A DNA stretch of 64,000 nucleotides from Nocardioides kongjuensis (GTDB lineage: Bacteria; Actinomycetota; Actinomycetes; Propionibacteriales; Nocardioidaceae): contig NZ_JACCBF010000001.1 of assembly GCF_013409625.1 (NCBI RefSeq), positions 5,609,607 to 5,673,606 on the forward strand. Direction: 5' to 3'. Shown piece after piece: positions 16,400 through 25,015 of the stretch. Both the position numbers and the translations under genes were made by a program. Under the pieces are notes generated by a model. That model had not been told where the DNA came from. It saw only the letters and a list, made by a program, of their open reading frames with translations, and did not search any database. Each line of letters opens with the position of its first letter. Within the stretch, counting starts at the first letter, position 1.

Positions 16400-17109
16400 C
16401 GGGGTGCCTTCCGGTTGAAGCGGATCCGCGCGGACAGCGCGATGTGGAAGTCGACGCCGAGCGGGGTCCGGTGGACCTTGTCGACGACGACGTGGTGGCC
16501 GGACGCCGGGACGGCGATCAGGTGGTCGGTGTGCGACCGGGCGGCCAGCACCGCGCGGGGGTGGAGCTCCTTGATCGGGAGGGCCGGCCGCTGGCGGTTG
16601 AAGTCGCCGGACACGACGACGTCGGCGCCGGTCGCGGCCTCCTCCTGGACGATCTCGCAGAGCCGGGTCCAGTGCTGCTGCCAGCCCTGCCGGCGGCTGG
16701 ACTCGAGTCGGTCCGTGGAGCCGTTGAACGCGCCGGCGACAGTGTGGGTGTTGATCCGGGTCAGGAGCTGGCCGGTGACGCGGTGGCGGAGCCGGACGAT
16801 GACGACGTACCGCGCGGGTGACACGTGGTCGATGCCGCGCATGACCTTCTCGCGCTCGACGCTGAGGCACTCCCACGCGAGCTGGTTCCACGTGACGGGG
16901 GTCCGGATGGCCATGGCGGCGGTGCGCCAGGTCGGGCGGGGGAACGCGGCGCGGAGCGCGGCGGCCTCGTCGACGGGGCCGTCGCTCTCGCCGATCTCCT
17001 GCCAGCCGACGATGCCGCGGCGGCCGTTGGTTGCGCGGACCTTGCCGAACGCGTGGCGCTGGGCGGCGGGGCGGCCGCGGCCGACGTTGACGGTGGTGTG
17101 CCGGGTCAC
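16396..17109 (-). CDS. Endonuclease/exonuclease/phosphatase-fold protein
   Basis: A 237-aa protein starting at GTG 17109. It shows the EEP-superfamily signature in order: GWQEIGE (metal-binding Glu) near residue 36, INTHTV near 115, VVSGDFN near 160 and SHTDHL plus a terminal VDFHIAL (catalytic His). DNase I-like nucleases and lipid or nucleotide phosphatases share this fold, so the substrate is open. It sits between the endolysin and a holin-like gene, an unusual place for such an enzyme. It may degrade host DNA at lysis or be a moron. Confidence 0.75.
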   Translation of the reverse strand: MTRHTTVNVGRGRPAAQRHAFGKVRATNGRRGIVGWQEIGESDGPVDEAAALRAAFPRPTWRTAAMAIRTPVTWNQLAWECLSVEREKVMRGIDHVSPARYVVIVRLRHRVTGQLLTRINTHTVAGAFNGSTDRLESSRRQGWQQHWTRLCEIVQEEAATGADVVVSGDFNRQRPALPIKELHPRAVLAARSHTDHLIAVPASGHHVVVDKVHRTPLGVDFHIALSARIRFNRKAPR

Positions 17110-17639
17110 GACTCGATGACCTTCCGTGCGCCGGGGTTGGCCGCGAGGATCTTCCGCCCGCGCGGGCTGTCGAGCAGCGCACGCGCCTTGCGCTCGCACG
17201 CGCCGATCCCGCGGTCGATCTCGAAGTGCATCTCGTCCGGCCGGCCGCGGTACTCGCCGCCCCAGCGGATGCACCCGGCGTAGAACCCGTTGACCCGCGA
17301 GAGGATCAGCTTCTCCTCGGCGGGCGAGAACGTGTCGGCGCGGCCGAGCGGGTGCTGTGTGGCGTTGAGGTCCATCGCGGTCCCGCTGGCGTGGTTGGAC
17401 AGCGCCACGTAGCCGCGGACCGGGCGGAAGGCGTACCCCCACTCGTCCCAGACCCCGGCGTCGATGTCCTCGACCTTGCGGTCGAACCACATCGCCAGGT
17501 GCACGAGGAGGAATCCGGTCGACCCGTCGCGCAGGGCGAGGTGTCGGCCGGTGCCGGGGATCCGCCAGACGCGGAGTCGGGGAAGGGGGCCGGTGACGCG
17601 GCCGTCGAGGGCCGGGTAGCCGTTCTGGGACGTGCTCAC
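17106..17639 (-). CDS. M15-family D-alanyl-D-alanine peptidase, endolysin candidate
   Basis: A 177-aa protein. The zinc-peptidase motifs are ALSNHASGTAMDLNATQHP (His and Asp ligands, SxHxxGxAxD type) near residue 82 and DEMHFEI (catalytic Glu and third ligand His) near 136. Cell-wall M15 peptidases cut the D-Ala-containing peptide. With no amidase or muramidase elsewhere in the prophage, this is the best endolysin. It has no signal peptide, so holins should release it. Couplings with both neighbours are GTGA overlaps. Confidence 0.8.
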   Translation of the reverse strand: MSTSQNGYPALDGRVTGPLPRLRVWRIPGTGRHLALRDGSTGFLLVHLAMWFDRKVEDIDAGVWDEWGYAFRPVRGYVALSNHASGTAMDLNATQHPLGRADTFSPAEEKLILSRVNGFYAGCIRWGGEYRGRPDEMHFEIDRGIGACERKARALLDSPRGRKILAANPGARKVIES

Positions 17640-18241
17640 TGCTTGCCTCCTTGGGCGGCGGGGATCGTGGGTTGGCAGGCGAGGGACACGGACCCGTCGC
17701 CGGCGACGGTGAACCCGGTCATGACCTCGCCAGCTGGGCAGGAGTAGGTGCCGGGGACCGCGGTGCCGGCGGGTCCCTGCGGGCCGGCGGGACCGGGGTC
17801 GCCCTGCGGGCCCTGGGCGCCGTCCTTGCCGTCCTTGCCCGCCGGGCCGGCCGCGCCGTCGACGCCGGCCTGCCCTGTCGCTCCGGTCGCCCCGGCCGAG
17901 CCCGCGGCGCCACGGCAGCGCGGGTAGCCGAGCTCCTCGACGCACGACGCACCGCGCGGGCCGGGCGGGCCCATCGGACCGCGCAGCCCGGGCGCACCAG
18001 GTGCACCGGCGGGCGGGTCGTCGGGCTCGACGACGGGCTGCTGGCCGAGGAGCCGCACCTGCTCGGCGAGCGCCTGCGCCGTGGCGAGCGCGTCGTCGGC
18101 CCGCTTCCCGTTGGCCTGCGCCTTCTCCTCGGCGGCCGCGAGCCGATCCGTGACGCGGTCGAGGACGAGGTACACCGACAGCACCGACATGGCCACGATC
18201 AGCGTGACGAGGACGGCGGCCAGAATCCGGAGTCGCTTCAT
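17636..18241 (-). CDS. Membrane-anchored collagen-like protein
   Basis: A 201-aa protein. One N-terminal transmembrane segment (about 6-28) is followed by a coiled-coil helix (about 30-68). Gly-X-Y repeats at about 80-162 then contain GLRGPMGPPGPRG, GKDGKDGAQGPQGDPGPAGP, and a CVEELGYPRC break. A small C-terminal domain with two cysteines (SCPAGEVMTGFTV) follows. Collagen repeats in phages are usually in tail fibres. Here the protein is membrane-anchored and lies between the tail-tip and lysis genes, so it might be a spanin-like or surface-display protein. The role is uncertain. Confidence 0.7.
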   Translation of the reverse strand: MKRLRILAAVLVTLIVAMSVLSVYLVLDRVTDRLAAAEEKAQANGKRADDALATAQALAEQVRLLGQQPVVEPDDPPAGAPGAPGLRGPMGPPGPRGASCVEELGYPRCRGAAGSAGATGATGQAGVDGAAGPAGKDGKDGAQGPQGDPGPAGPQGPAGTAVPGTYSCPAGEVMTGFTVAGDGSVSLACQPTIPAAQGGKQ

Positions 18242-18510
18242 CGCGACCCTCCCTGCTGGATGACGTAGATCACGAGCGCCGACGTCAGGACCGGGAGCAG
18301 GAGCGACGCCACGAGAGTCCGGGACAGCCAGGTGAGGGTGCCCTTGATCTCCTTGACCGACTCGCGCAGGCTCGCGACCTCGGCGCGGTCGGTCTCGCGC
18401 TCGGCCTCGTAGACGTCCTTGCGGACGAGCTCGGTTCGGAGTTGATCGACCGAGAGCTGCAGGCCTCGGACGGCGGTGACGAGCGGGTCGTTGGAGTCGG
18501 TCACGGTCAC
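18238..18510 (-). CDS. Coiled-coil protein with C-terminal transmembrane segment (XhlA/holin-like)
   Basis: A 90-aa protein starting at GTG 18510. A long amphipathic helix (residues 12-60, DQLRTELVRKDVYEAE) leads into one hydrophobic segment at 66-85 (ASLLLPVLTSALVIYVIQ). This topology resembles haemolysin XhlA-type proteins that assist holins. It follows the large tail protein and precedes the collagen-like gene, both joined by 4-nt overlaps, which marks the start of the lysis part of the operon. Confidence 0.6.
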   Translation of the reverse strand: MTVTDSNDPLVTAVRGLQLSVDQLRTELVRKDVYEAERETDRAEVASLRESVKEIKGTLTWLSRTLVASLLLPVLTSALVIYVIQQGGSR

Positions 18511-21500
18511 ACCGCCCTGATCACGGGAGTCAGCGCCAGCCACGGGTTCATCACGTCGAACGGGGTGCTGGTGCCACCGGTCGCCGTGACACCGAACGCA
18601 GGCGTAGGGCCGGAACCCATCAGGGACGACCCGGTGTACCCGGTCGGGTGGCCACCGGGCAGGTTCGCCACGGCGAGTGTCTTCGTCGGGCCGCCGCCCG
18701 TGGTGCCGAGCGCCTTCGTCCCGGCGCCGATCGGGAACCGGTCGACGAGGTTCGGCACGTTGAAGTTCGCCCCGGACCCGCCGTACGTGTAGCCGATCAC
18801 GGCGAAGAGGTACGGGTACGACGCGACCGCCTTCGACGACCCGTCGCACACGAGCTTGGTCGAGGGGACCTTGCTGGTCGGGCCGGCGAACCACTCGATG
18901 ACCCCGACGTCCGGGGACGCGTCGGACTGCACCGGCGGCTGGAAGATCGGCGACGCCACCCCGCCGTTGGCCGCGAACGTCAGCGTGAGCAGCCAGCTTC
19001 TCGTCGTGACCACGTGCTCGATCCCGGTCACCCGCAGGTTGGCCGAGAGCGCCACCTCGGTGTTGTTGACCTTGACCAGGTCGTAGAGGTCGCGCAGCGC
19101 GTGTGCGTCGACCCGTGCGAGCTTGGTCAGCGGCAGCGTCACCGACTGCACGCGCCGGGACGGGGTCTTGTTCGCGGCGATGATCGCGGCCGCGAGCGTG
19201 TCGACCTGCGCCTTCGACAAGCCGGTGACGGTGAACTCCTTCAGGAACCGGCCGTAGGTCTCGATCGACGTCGCGTCCTCGTACGGCCCGTACGTCGTCT
19301 CCGTGGTGGTGCCGTCGACGCCCAGGGACTGCACGGTGAACGCCACGGCGTTGATGCAGTCGTCGGTCGCGAACGTGACCTTCAGGTCGCTGTACGTCGT
19401 CTCGTCGAGCACGACCGGTGCCGGCGCGGGCAGCGAGCCGGGGTCCCACGCGTTCACCACGCCGCGGCGCGATACCCACGCGTACCCGGCCCGGGTGTCG
19501 CGGGTCAGCGCTACCTGGGTCAGCGCCGAGGCGTTGTCGTTGAAGGTGGTCGGGGTCGCGGTCGCGACCTGGTTCCCGGACCCGTTGACGTTCCACGGAA
19601 CGCCGGCGCCCTCGAGCACGAACGGCAGCTCGGCGATCGTGGCGACACCCTGCGGTCGCTTCGCCTGGGACAGCGGCTGGCCGGCGTCGACGAGGTTGAC
19701 CGTGATGGTGGCCCGCTTCTCGTCGGGGAGCTTGGGGTCCTTGAGCTCGTACTCGACGCTCGCGGTCAGGAGCTTGCCGGTGATGAGCTCTTCCCAGACG
19801 CCGGCGACGAGGGCGCGGAGCCGGGCGCGGCGGCCGGGCCGGATCAGGGCGGAGTCTGCGGGGTCGAGGGTGCGGCTGATGATGGTCGCGTCGAGGGTGC
19901 CGACCTGCAGCTCCTGCCGTACGACGCGGAGCTCGTGGGACTCGCCGATGACGTTGAGGTACTGGACGGGGTCGAGGTAGCCGAGGTTGCTGTTGACGGC
20001 GGTCGCGTACGGCAGGGTGACGGTGGCGGCCTCGGTGCTGGTCGAGTTGTTGGCCGTGCCGGTCCACGCACGGTCGTAGAGCGTGAAGTCGCTGGTGCTG
20101 TCCGGGGTCGAGCCGTCGAAGTAGGGCCCGGTCTCGGAGGTGGCCTCCTCGAGGATGACCTGCTGCCAGTCGGTGTAGGACAGCGCGCTGCCGCCGCCGT
20201 GGTAGAGCCGGATGAAGGCCTCCGTCGCACCGGACGGCAGCGTGAACGTGAGGGAGCCGCGGCCGCCAGTCACCGGGCCGGTGCTCAACTCGGTGTAGGC
20301 GCCTGCCCCGACGCGGTGGAAGACCACGATCGCGTCGGTGCGGTCGCCGAAGTCACCGCCGGGGTGGTTGGTGCCGACCATCCCGGCCGACACGGTGTAG
20401 GTCTTCCCGGCCTGCATCCCTAGCCGCATGGCGCCGGTGTCGCCGCCGACCGAGACGAAGGTGTCGGGGTTGGCCGAGGTCGGGCGGACCCGCACCACGG
20501 GCCCGATGCCGCCGAGGTTCAGGTACTGGATGCTCGCGTTGGGCCCCGCCGCGTAGCCGTTCAGCGCTGCAGAGGGCAGCGGGTCGAGGACCAGGTTGGT
20601 TCGGGTCGGCAGCGCCAGGGGGGAGCGTGTCGTGCCGCCGTAGTCCCATCCGCCGGCGTCCGGGGTCGCGGCGTCGAAGTAGGTCCCGACGCTGTTGGCC
20701 TGCTCGACCATGAACGCGTCGAAGTAGTGCTGCTCGCCGGCGGCGGCGGTCACGTTGACCTCCAGCGCGAGGGTGGCCGCGGACGCGGGCGCCGTGACCG
20801 TCCCGGAACCGAGCGTCCATCCGCCTGTGGTGTTCGTGAGCGAGACCGGGCTGCCGCTGCCGAGGTAGGTGCCTGTGGCGTCGTACCACTGCGGGTAGAC
20901 CTTCCATGTCCGCGCCGTCGTGGCGGCCTTGCTCTGCGTGGAGATCGCGTAGATGGCGCCTCCCGTCACGGGGATGCCGCGGCGCCCGTCGAGCGTCCAG
21001 AACGAGCCACCAGCAGTCGACCCGTGGGTGTACCGCAGCGACGCCGCGCCGACGTAGGCCTGGGCGGTGGACCGTGCGATCGCGGCGTCCCCGGCGGCGA
21101 CCCAGCCGGCCGTGTCGGTCTCGAACGACGGGTTCGGGACCAGGTTCGCCCGGGACTGCCCCAGCACGCCCGACGTCGCGGCCTTCGCGACCGTGACCTC
21201 CTTGAACGTGAAGGTGTGCGCCCCGCCCGGGTTGGTGCCTGTGTTCGTCGCGTAGACGTCGAACCGCAGCCGCGCCCACACCGTGCCCGCCGGCGCGAGC
21301 TGGGCGCCGAGGTTCCCCACGCCGCTGTTCCGCGCCAGGTACCCGGTCTGCGTGCTCGATGAGATCACCGCGCCCGCGGAGTTGATCCACTCGAACCGCG
21401 CCCGGAAGTAGTACCCCGCCGTACCGCCGGTCGCGTTCCACCGCGCCGCGGCGTACTGCCCCGCAGCGACCGGCATCTCCTCCGTGGTGAACCACGACGC

Positions 21501-21695
21501 ACCCGCGACACCGGTGTACGTCAGCGCCGCGCCGCCGTCGATCTTCGACCCGACGATCGTGGTGATCCAACCCCACCCACCGAGCTCACCGGACGGGTTC
21601 TGCACGAGGTTGACCAGCCCGGTCGCGTCGGTCTCCACCTCGAGCCGCAGCACGTCGACCGTGTCGAACTCCTGCACCGCCACCGACGACACCAT
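18507..21695 (-). CDS. Large tail-tip protein with carbohydrate-binding-like and tail-collar domains
   Basis: A 1062-aa protein. Three related beta-sandwich modules begin with NLVQNPSGELGGWGW, NLVPNPSFETDTAGW and TNLVLDPLPSAALNGY in the first 550 residues. A tail-hub-like region starting at YLDPVQYLNVIGESHELRVV (about 580-900) follows. A C-terminal phage tail-collar domain has GVIEWFAGPTSK, CDGSSKAVASYPYLFAVIGY and NVPNLVDRFPIGAG. It is the only tail gene after the tape measure, so baseplate, hub and receptor-binding functions seem joined in one chain. Its start overlaps the tape-measure stop (TGATG). Confidence 0.8.
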   Translation of the reverse strand: MVSSVAVQEFDTVDVLRLEVETDATGLVNLVQNPSGELGGWGWITTIVGSKIDGGAALTYTGVAGASWFTTEEMPVAAGQYAAARWNATGGTAGYYFRARFEWINSAGAVISSSTQTGYLARNSGVGNLGAQLAPAGTVWARLRFDVYATNTGTNPGGAHTFTFKEVTVAKAATSGVLGQSRANLVPNPSFETDTAGWVAAGDAAIARSTAQAYVGAASLRYTHGSTAGGSFWTLDGRRGIPVTGGAIYAISTQSKAATTARTWKVYPQWYDATGTYLGSGSPVSLTNTTGGWTLGSGTVTAPASAATLALEVNVTAAAGEQHYFDAFMVEQANSVGTYFDAATPDAGGWDYGGTTRSPLALPTRTNLVLDPLPSAALNGYAAGPNASIQYLNLGGIGPVVRVRPTSANPDTFVSVGGDTGAMRLGMQAGKTYTVSAGMVGTNHPGGDFGDRTDAIVVFHRVGAGAYTELSTGPVTGGRGSLTFTLPSGATEAFIRLYHGGGSALSYTDWQQVILEEATSETGPYFDGSTPDSTSDFTLYDRAWTGTANNSTSTEAATVTLPYATAVNSNLGYLDPVQYLNVIGESHELRVVRQELQVGTLDATIISRTLDPADSALIRPGRRARLRALVAGVWEELITGKLLTASVEYELKDPKLPDEKRATITVNLVDAGQPLSQAKRPQGVATIAELPFVLEGAGVPWNVNGSGNQVATATPTTFNDNASALTQVALTRDTRAGYAWVSRRGVVNAWDPGSLPAPAPVVLDETTYSDLKVTFATDDCINAVAFTVQSLGVDGTTTETTYGPYEDATSIETYGRFLKEFTVTGLSKAQVDTLAAAIIAANKTPSRRVQSVTLPLTKLARVDAHALRDLYDLVKVNNTEVALSANLRVTGIEHVVTTRSWLLTLTFAANGGVASPIFQPPVQSDASPDVGVIEWFAGPTSKVPSTKLVCDGSSKAVASYPYLFAVIGYTYGGSGANFNVPNLVDRFPIGAGTKALGTTGGGPTKTLAVANLPGGHPTGYTGSSLMGSGPTPAFGVTATGGTSTPFDVMNPWLALTPVIRAV

Positions 21696-24600
21696 CAGAA
21701 CGTCGTCCCCAGCACGCCGTTCGACCGGGCGTAGTCCAGGTCCATCTGGATCTCACGGCCACGCTGCAGCTGCGACACCTGCGCAGCCGTCAGCCGGACC
21801 GCGATCGTCGTGCTCGACAAGCTGCTGGTCAGCACGTCGGCCGAGAGCTGCGGGTTATCGAACCCCTTGACCAGCGAAGCCGCCAGCGACGCACCGGACC
21901 GGGACGCCACGGTGTCGTCGATCCCGATCGAGAGACCCGCGACGACGTCCTGCCCGATGCCCTCGAACACCTTGCTGGGCGACTTGCTCTTGAGCTTCTT
22001 CTTCGTCGCCTTGATCAGCGCGTCACCGAGCTGCTCGGCGATCGCCTGCAGCGCCGCCAGCTGGGAGTTCAGCCCGTTGATCAGCCCCTGGGCCGCATCG
22101 ACGCCGGCCTGGTAGTAGCGGCCGGCCATGTCCTGCCCGAGCCGCGTCCCCGCGGCCGCGAGCCGGCCCTGCAGCTCGTTGATCCGGGTCACGGCCTCCT
22201 GGCCGCCGGTCTCGATCGCCTCGACCGTCGCGAGCGCGGCGGACGGGCCGGCGGCGAGGATCTGGTCGATCGACTCCTTCGACAGCCCCATCCCGGCGAG
22301 TTTCTCGGACAGGTCGACGAAGCGGTCCGCGTCGTTGGCGGCGTTCTCCAGTTCGTTCAGCAGCGACGTCAGCGACACCGTGCCGTCGTCCTGCCGGCCC
22401 AGCTGCGTGATGTTCCCGGTCGCGGTGACGGCGTCGCGGGCGGCGTTCGCGTAGTCGTTGTACGCGCTCGTCGCCTGCTCGAGCAGCCCGCGCGCGTCCT
22501 CCAGCTTGGCGTTGATCGCGTCCTGGGCCGCGCCGTTCGCTCGCAGCGCGGCGTACTGGTCCTTCAGGGACTTCAGTACCGCCTTCTCGCGCTTCTCGTC
22601 GTTCTTGCCCTTGATCGACTTCTGGATCAGCTTGGTGATCCGGTCCAGGGTGGCCTCGACGCCGTCGAGCCCGCCGGTGACGCCGGCGAGGATCTCGGCG
22701 ACGGCCTTCTTCCCGAGGTTGACGGCGGCGCGGCCGACGACAGGCGTGGTGGCGTCCATCCCGACCGCCATGCCCTCACCGAGCATCCGGCCGACCCAGA
22801 TCGTCTCCCGCGACGGAGACCGAGTCGCGGCGCCCGCCTTCGCGCCGTCGACGCCGGCCTTGCCCATCTGGTAGCCCTTGCCGAAGATCGGCACGATCCA
22901 CCGGTCCATGCCGTGGTACTGACCGGCGCCAATGTTGGTGCCGACCTCAGTGCCGCCGACGAGCGCCGGGCCCTTCGCGTTGTCAGTGGCGCCCTGGACT
23001 CCGCCCTTCAGCTGCTGCTTCAGGGCCTTCAGGCCGGGGACGAGCCCCTCGGTGGCGCCCTCCGGGATCGCCCTACCGGCCTTCTTCCCGCCCTCCTTGG
23101 CCTTCTTCGGCGCCTCGACCCCGACCGCCGCCGAGAACCGGTCGACGTCCTTCACCGCCGACGCGACCCCGGTCACCTCGAGCACGGTCTTGACCTGCGC
23201 CGGCGTCAGCGCGTACGACCGCGCCAGCGCTCGGACCTCCCGCTTCGAATCGACCAGCCCCGGCGTCTCGATCTTCGTGATCACCGCGTCCGGGATCTGG
23301 GCCATGACGAGGATGTCCTCGCGCTTCGCCGCCGTCGCGTTGTTGATCTCGCCGACCTCGGCCTTCAGCAGGTCCAGCCGCTCCCGACGGCTCGTGAACT
23401 CCTCGGCCATGGCCTTCGCCTCGTCGCTTCGCCGCGACGTCGACGTCTTGAACTGCTCCTCGTACGACGCGACGAGGCCACGGATCGCCTGGTCCTCAAC
23501 TTCGATCGCAGACAGCAGCGTCTTACGCGCGTTCGTCTCGCCGAGGATGCCCTGCACGAGCGTCGCCTTGTCGATGCCGAGCTGCCCGGCCGTCGACAGC
23601 AGCTTGCCGGCGCGGAGCTCCTCCAACACCATCGCCTCGGTGGCCCGGGTCGTCGCACCGGTGACGTTGTCCAGCGTGGAGGCGTACGTCGCCCACGTGG
23701 TCGCCGACTCGCGTGCGGCCCTGTCGGCCTCGCCCGTCGCCTGGGCCAGCCCCAGCAGTCCACCGGCACCAGCACCGATCGCAGCACCCCACGGGCCGCC
23801 GACCGAGAACCCGAGCAGCGCGCCGCCGGCCGTCGACGACAGCAGGCTGATCGCCTCGTTCGACGACGTCGCGCCCTGCGTGAGCGCGACCATCCCGCCG
23901 ACACCCGCAGCGGTCCGCATCGCCGACCCCATTGCCGCCGACCGAGCCGCCGCCGCGTCCGCCGCCGTGGTGTACTTCCCCACCGCGTTCGTCACCACCG
24001 TGGTGGCCGCCGCCACCTTCGGCAGCACCAGCGCCGCCACACCGGCCTGAGCCGCGAACTCCTTCACCGGAGCGGGCAGGTCCGAGAACAGCTCGACCGC
24101 CTCCCCGACGACGTCGACCGCGCCCTGCAGCGCGGGCACGACGGTGTCGCCCACCGTCGACGCCAGGGACGCGAACTCGTCGCTGTTGTCCGACAGCCAC
24201 CCGTGGAGGTCGTCGAGCGCCGGGACGACGTCCTCCGACGCCCAATCGGCGGCCGCCGACAGCGCCGGGATCAGCAGGTCGGAGAACTTCGCCTCCAGAT
24301 CCTCGACCTTCGCGCCGAGCCGCTGCCCCTTCCCAGCGATCGTGTCCGACTCCCGACCGAACTGGCCGGCCGTCTTCGACGTCTGCTGCATCAGCAGGTC
24401 GAGCCGCGCCTGCTGCTCGGCCTGCTTCCGGGCCGACCCGGTCAGCTTGTCCAGACCCTGCGCCGCGAGCCGCGCGTTCACGTCGGACTGCTTGATCGAG
24501 ACGCCGTACCGCTCGATCGGGTCGGCCTCGCCGCGCAGCAGCGACGACACGGACTCGATCGCTTCCTTGGTCGTGCCGCCGTACGTCGCGGCCATGTCGG

Positions 24601-24997
24601 CCGCCCGCCGGGTCAGCTCGGCCGTCAGCTTCGTGACCTGCTTCAGCGGAGCGCCGGAGTTCGCCAGGGTCGCACCGGTGACGTTCGCCAGCTCGCGGTA
24701 CTCGTTGGCCGACAGGCCGACCGCCTCGGCGGCCTTCTTCGATCGGGCGATGACGGTGTCGGCGTACTTCCCGAACACGGTCTCCGTCGCGCCGAGCGAC
24801 TGCTGCGCCGCCGACCCCGCGCGCACGGAGTCGACGCCGAGCTTGACCAGCGCCGCGGTGCCGGCCAGCGCCGATGTCGCGAGCCCCCGCTTGATGGTGG
24901 ACCCCATCTTGGAGAACCGGGCCTCGGCCGCCGCCACGTCCCGGTTCAGGGCACGGAAGTCACCCCGTCCCCGTACGACGACCTCAGGATCCGCCAC
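21695..24997 (-). CDS. Tail tape measure protein
   Basis: A 1100-aa protein starting at GTG 24997, with GAGAAGGAGCGGGG upstream. The N-terminal part is typical of phage tape measures (LVKLGVDSVRAGSAAQQSLG, ANVTGATLANSGAPLKQVT). Hydrophobic segments in the middle (about 310-430, GGALLGFSVGGPWGAAIGAG) could insert into the host membrane. The C-terminal part is coiled-coil rich with a KSPSKVF motif. At about 0.15 nm per residue this would set a tail near 165 nm, a family rule rather than a measurement. It follows the frameshifted chaperone gene. Confidence 0.92.
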   Translation of the reverse strand: MADPEVVVRGRGDFRALNRDVAAAEARFSKMGSTIKRGLATSALAGTAALVKLGVDSVRAGSAAQQSLGATETVFGKYADTVIARSKKAAEAVGLSANEYRELANVTGATLANSGAPLKQVTKLTAELTRRAADMAATYGGTTKEAIESVSSLLRGEADPIERYGVSIKQSDVNARLAAQGLDKLTGSARKQAEQQARLDLLMQQTSKTAGQFGRESDTIAGKGQRLGAKVEDLEAKFSDLLIPALSAAADWASEDVVPALDDLHGWLSDNSDEFASLASTVGDTVVPALQGAVDVVGEAVELFSDLPAPVKEFAAQAGVAALVLPKVAAATTVVTNAVGKYTTAADAAAARSAAMGSAMRTAAGVGGMVALTQGATSSNEAISLLSSTAGGALLGFSVGGPWGAAIGAGAGGLLGLAQATGEADRAARESATTWATYASTLDNVTGATTRATEAMVLEELRAGKLLSTAGQLGIDKATLVQGILGETNARKTLLSAIEVEDQAIRGLVASYEEQFKTSTSRRSDEAKAMAEEFTSRRERLDLLKAEVGEINNATAAKREDILVMAQIPDAVITKIETPGLVDSKREVRALARSYALTPAQVKTVLEVTGVASAVKDVDRFSAAVGVEAPKKAKEGGKKAGRAIPEGATEGLVPGLKALKQQLKGGVQGATDNAKGPALVGGTEVGTNIGAGQYHGMDRWIVPIFGKGYQMGKAGVDGAKAGAATRSPSRETIWVGRMLGEGMAVGMDATTPVVGRAAVNLGKKAVAEILAGVTGGLDGVEATLDRITKLIQKSIKGKNDEKREKAVLKSLKDQYAALRANGAAQDAINAKLEDARGLLEQATSAYNDYANAARDAVTATGNITQLGRQDDGTVSLTSLLNELENAANDADRFVDLSEKLAGMGLSKESIDQILAAGPSAALATVEAIETGGQEAVTRINELQGRLAAAGTRLGQDMAGRYYQAGVDAAQGLINGLNSQLAALQAIAEQLGDALIKATKKKLKSKSPSKVFEGIGQDVVAGLSIGIDDTVASRSGASLAASLVKGFDNPQLSADVLTSSLSSTTIAVRLTAAQVSQLQRGREIQMDLDYARSNGVLGTTF

Positions 24998-25015
24998 GGT
25001 CCCCGCTCCTTCTCG

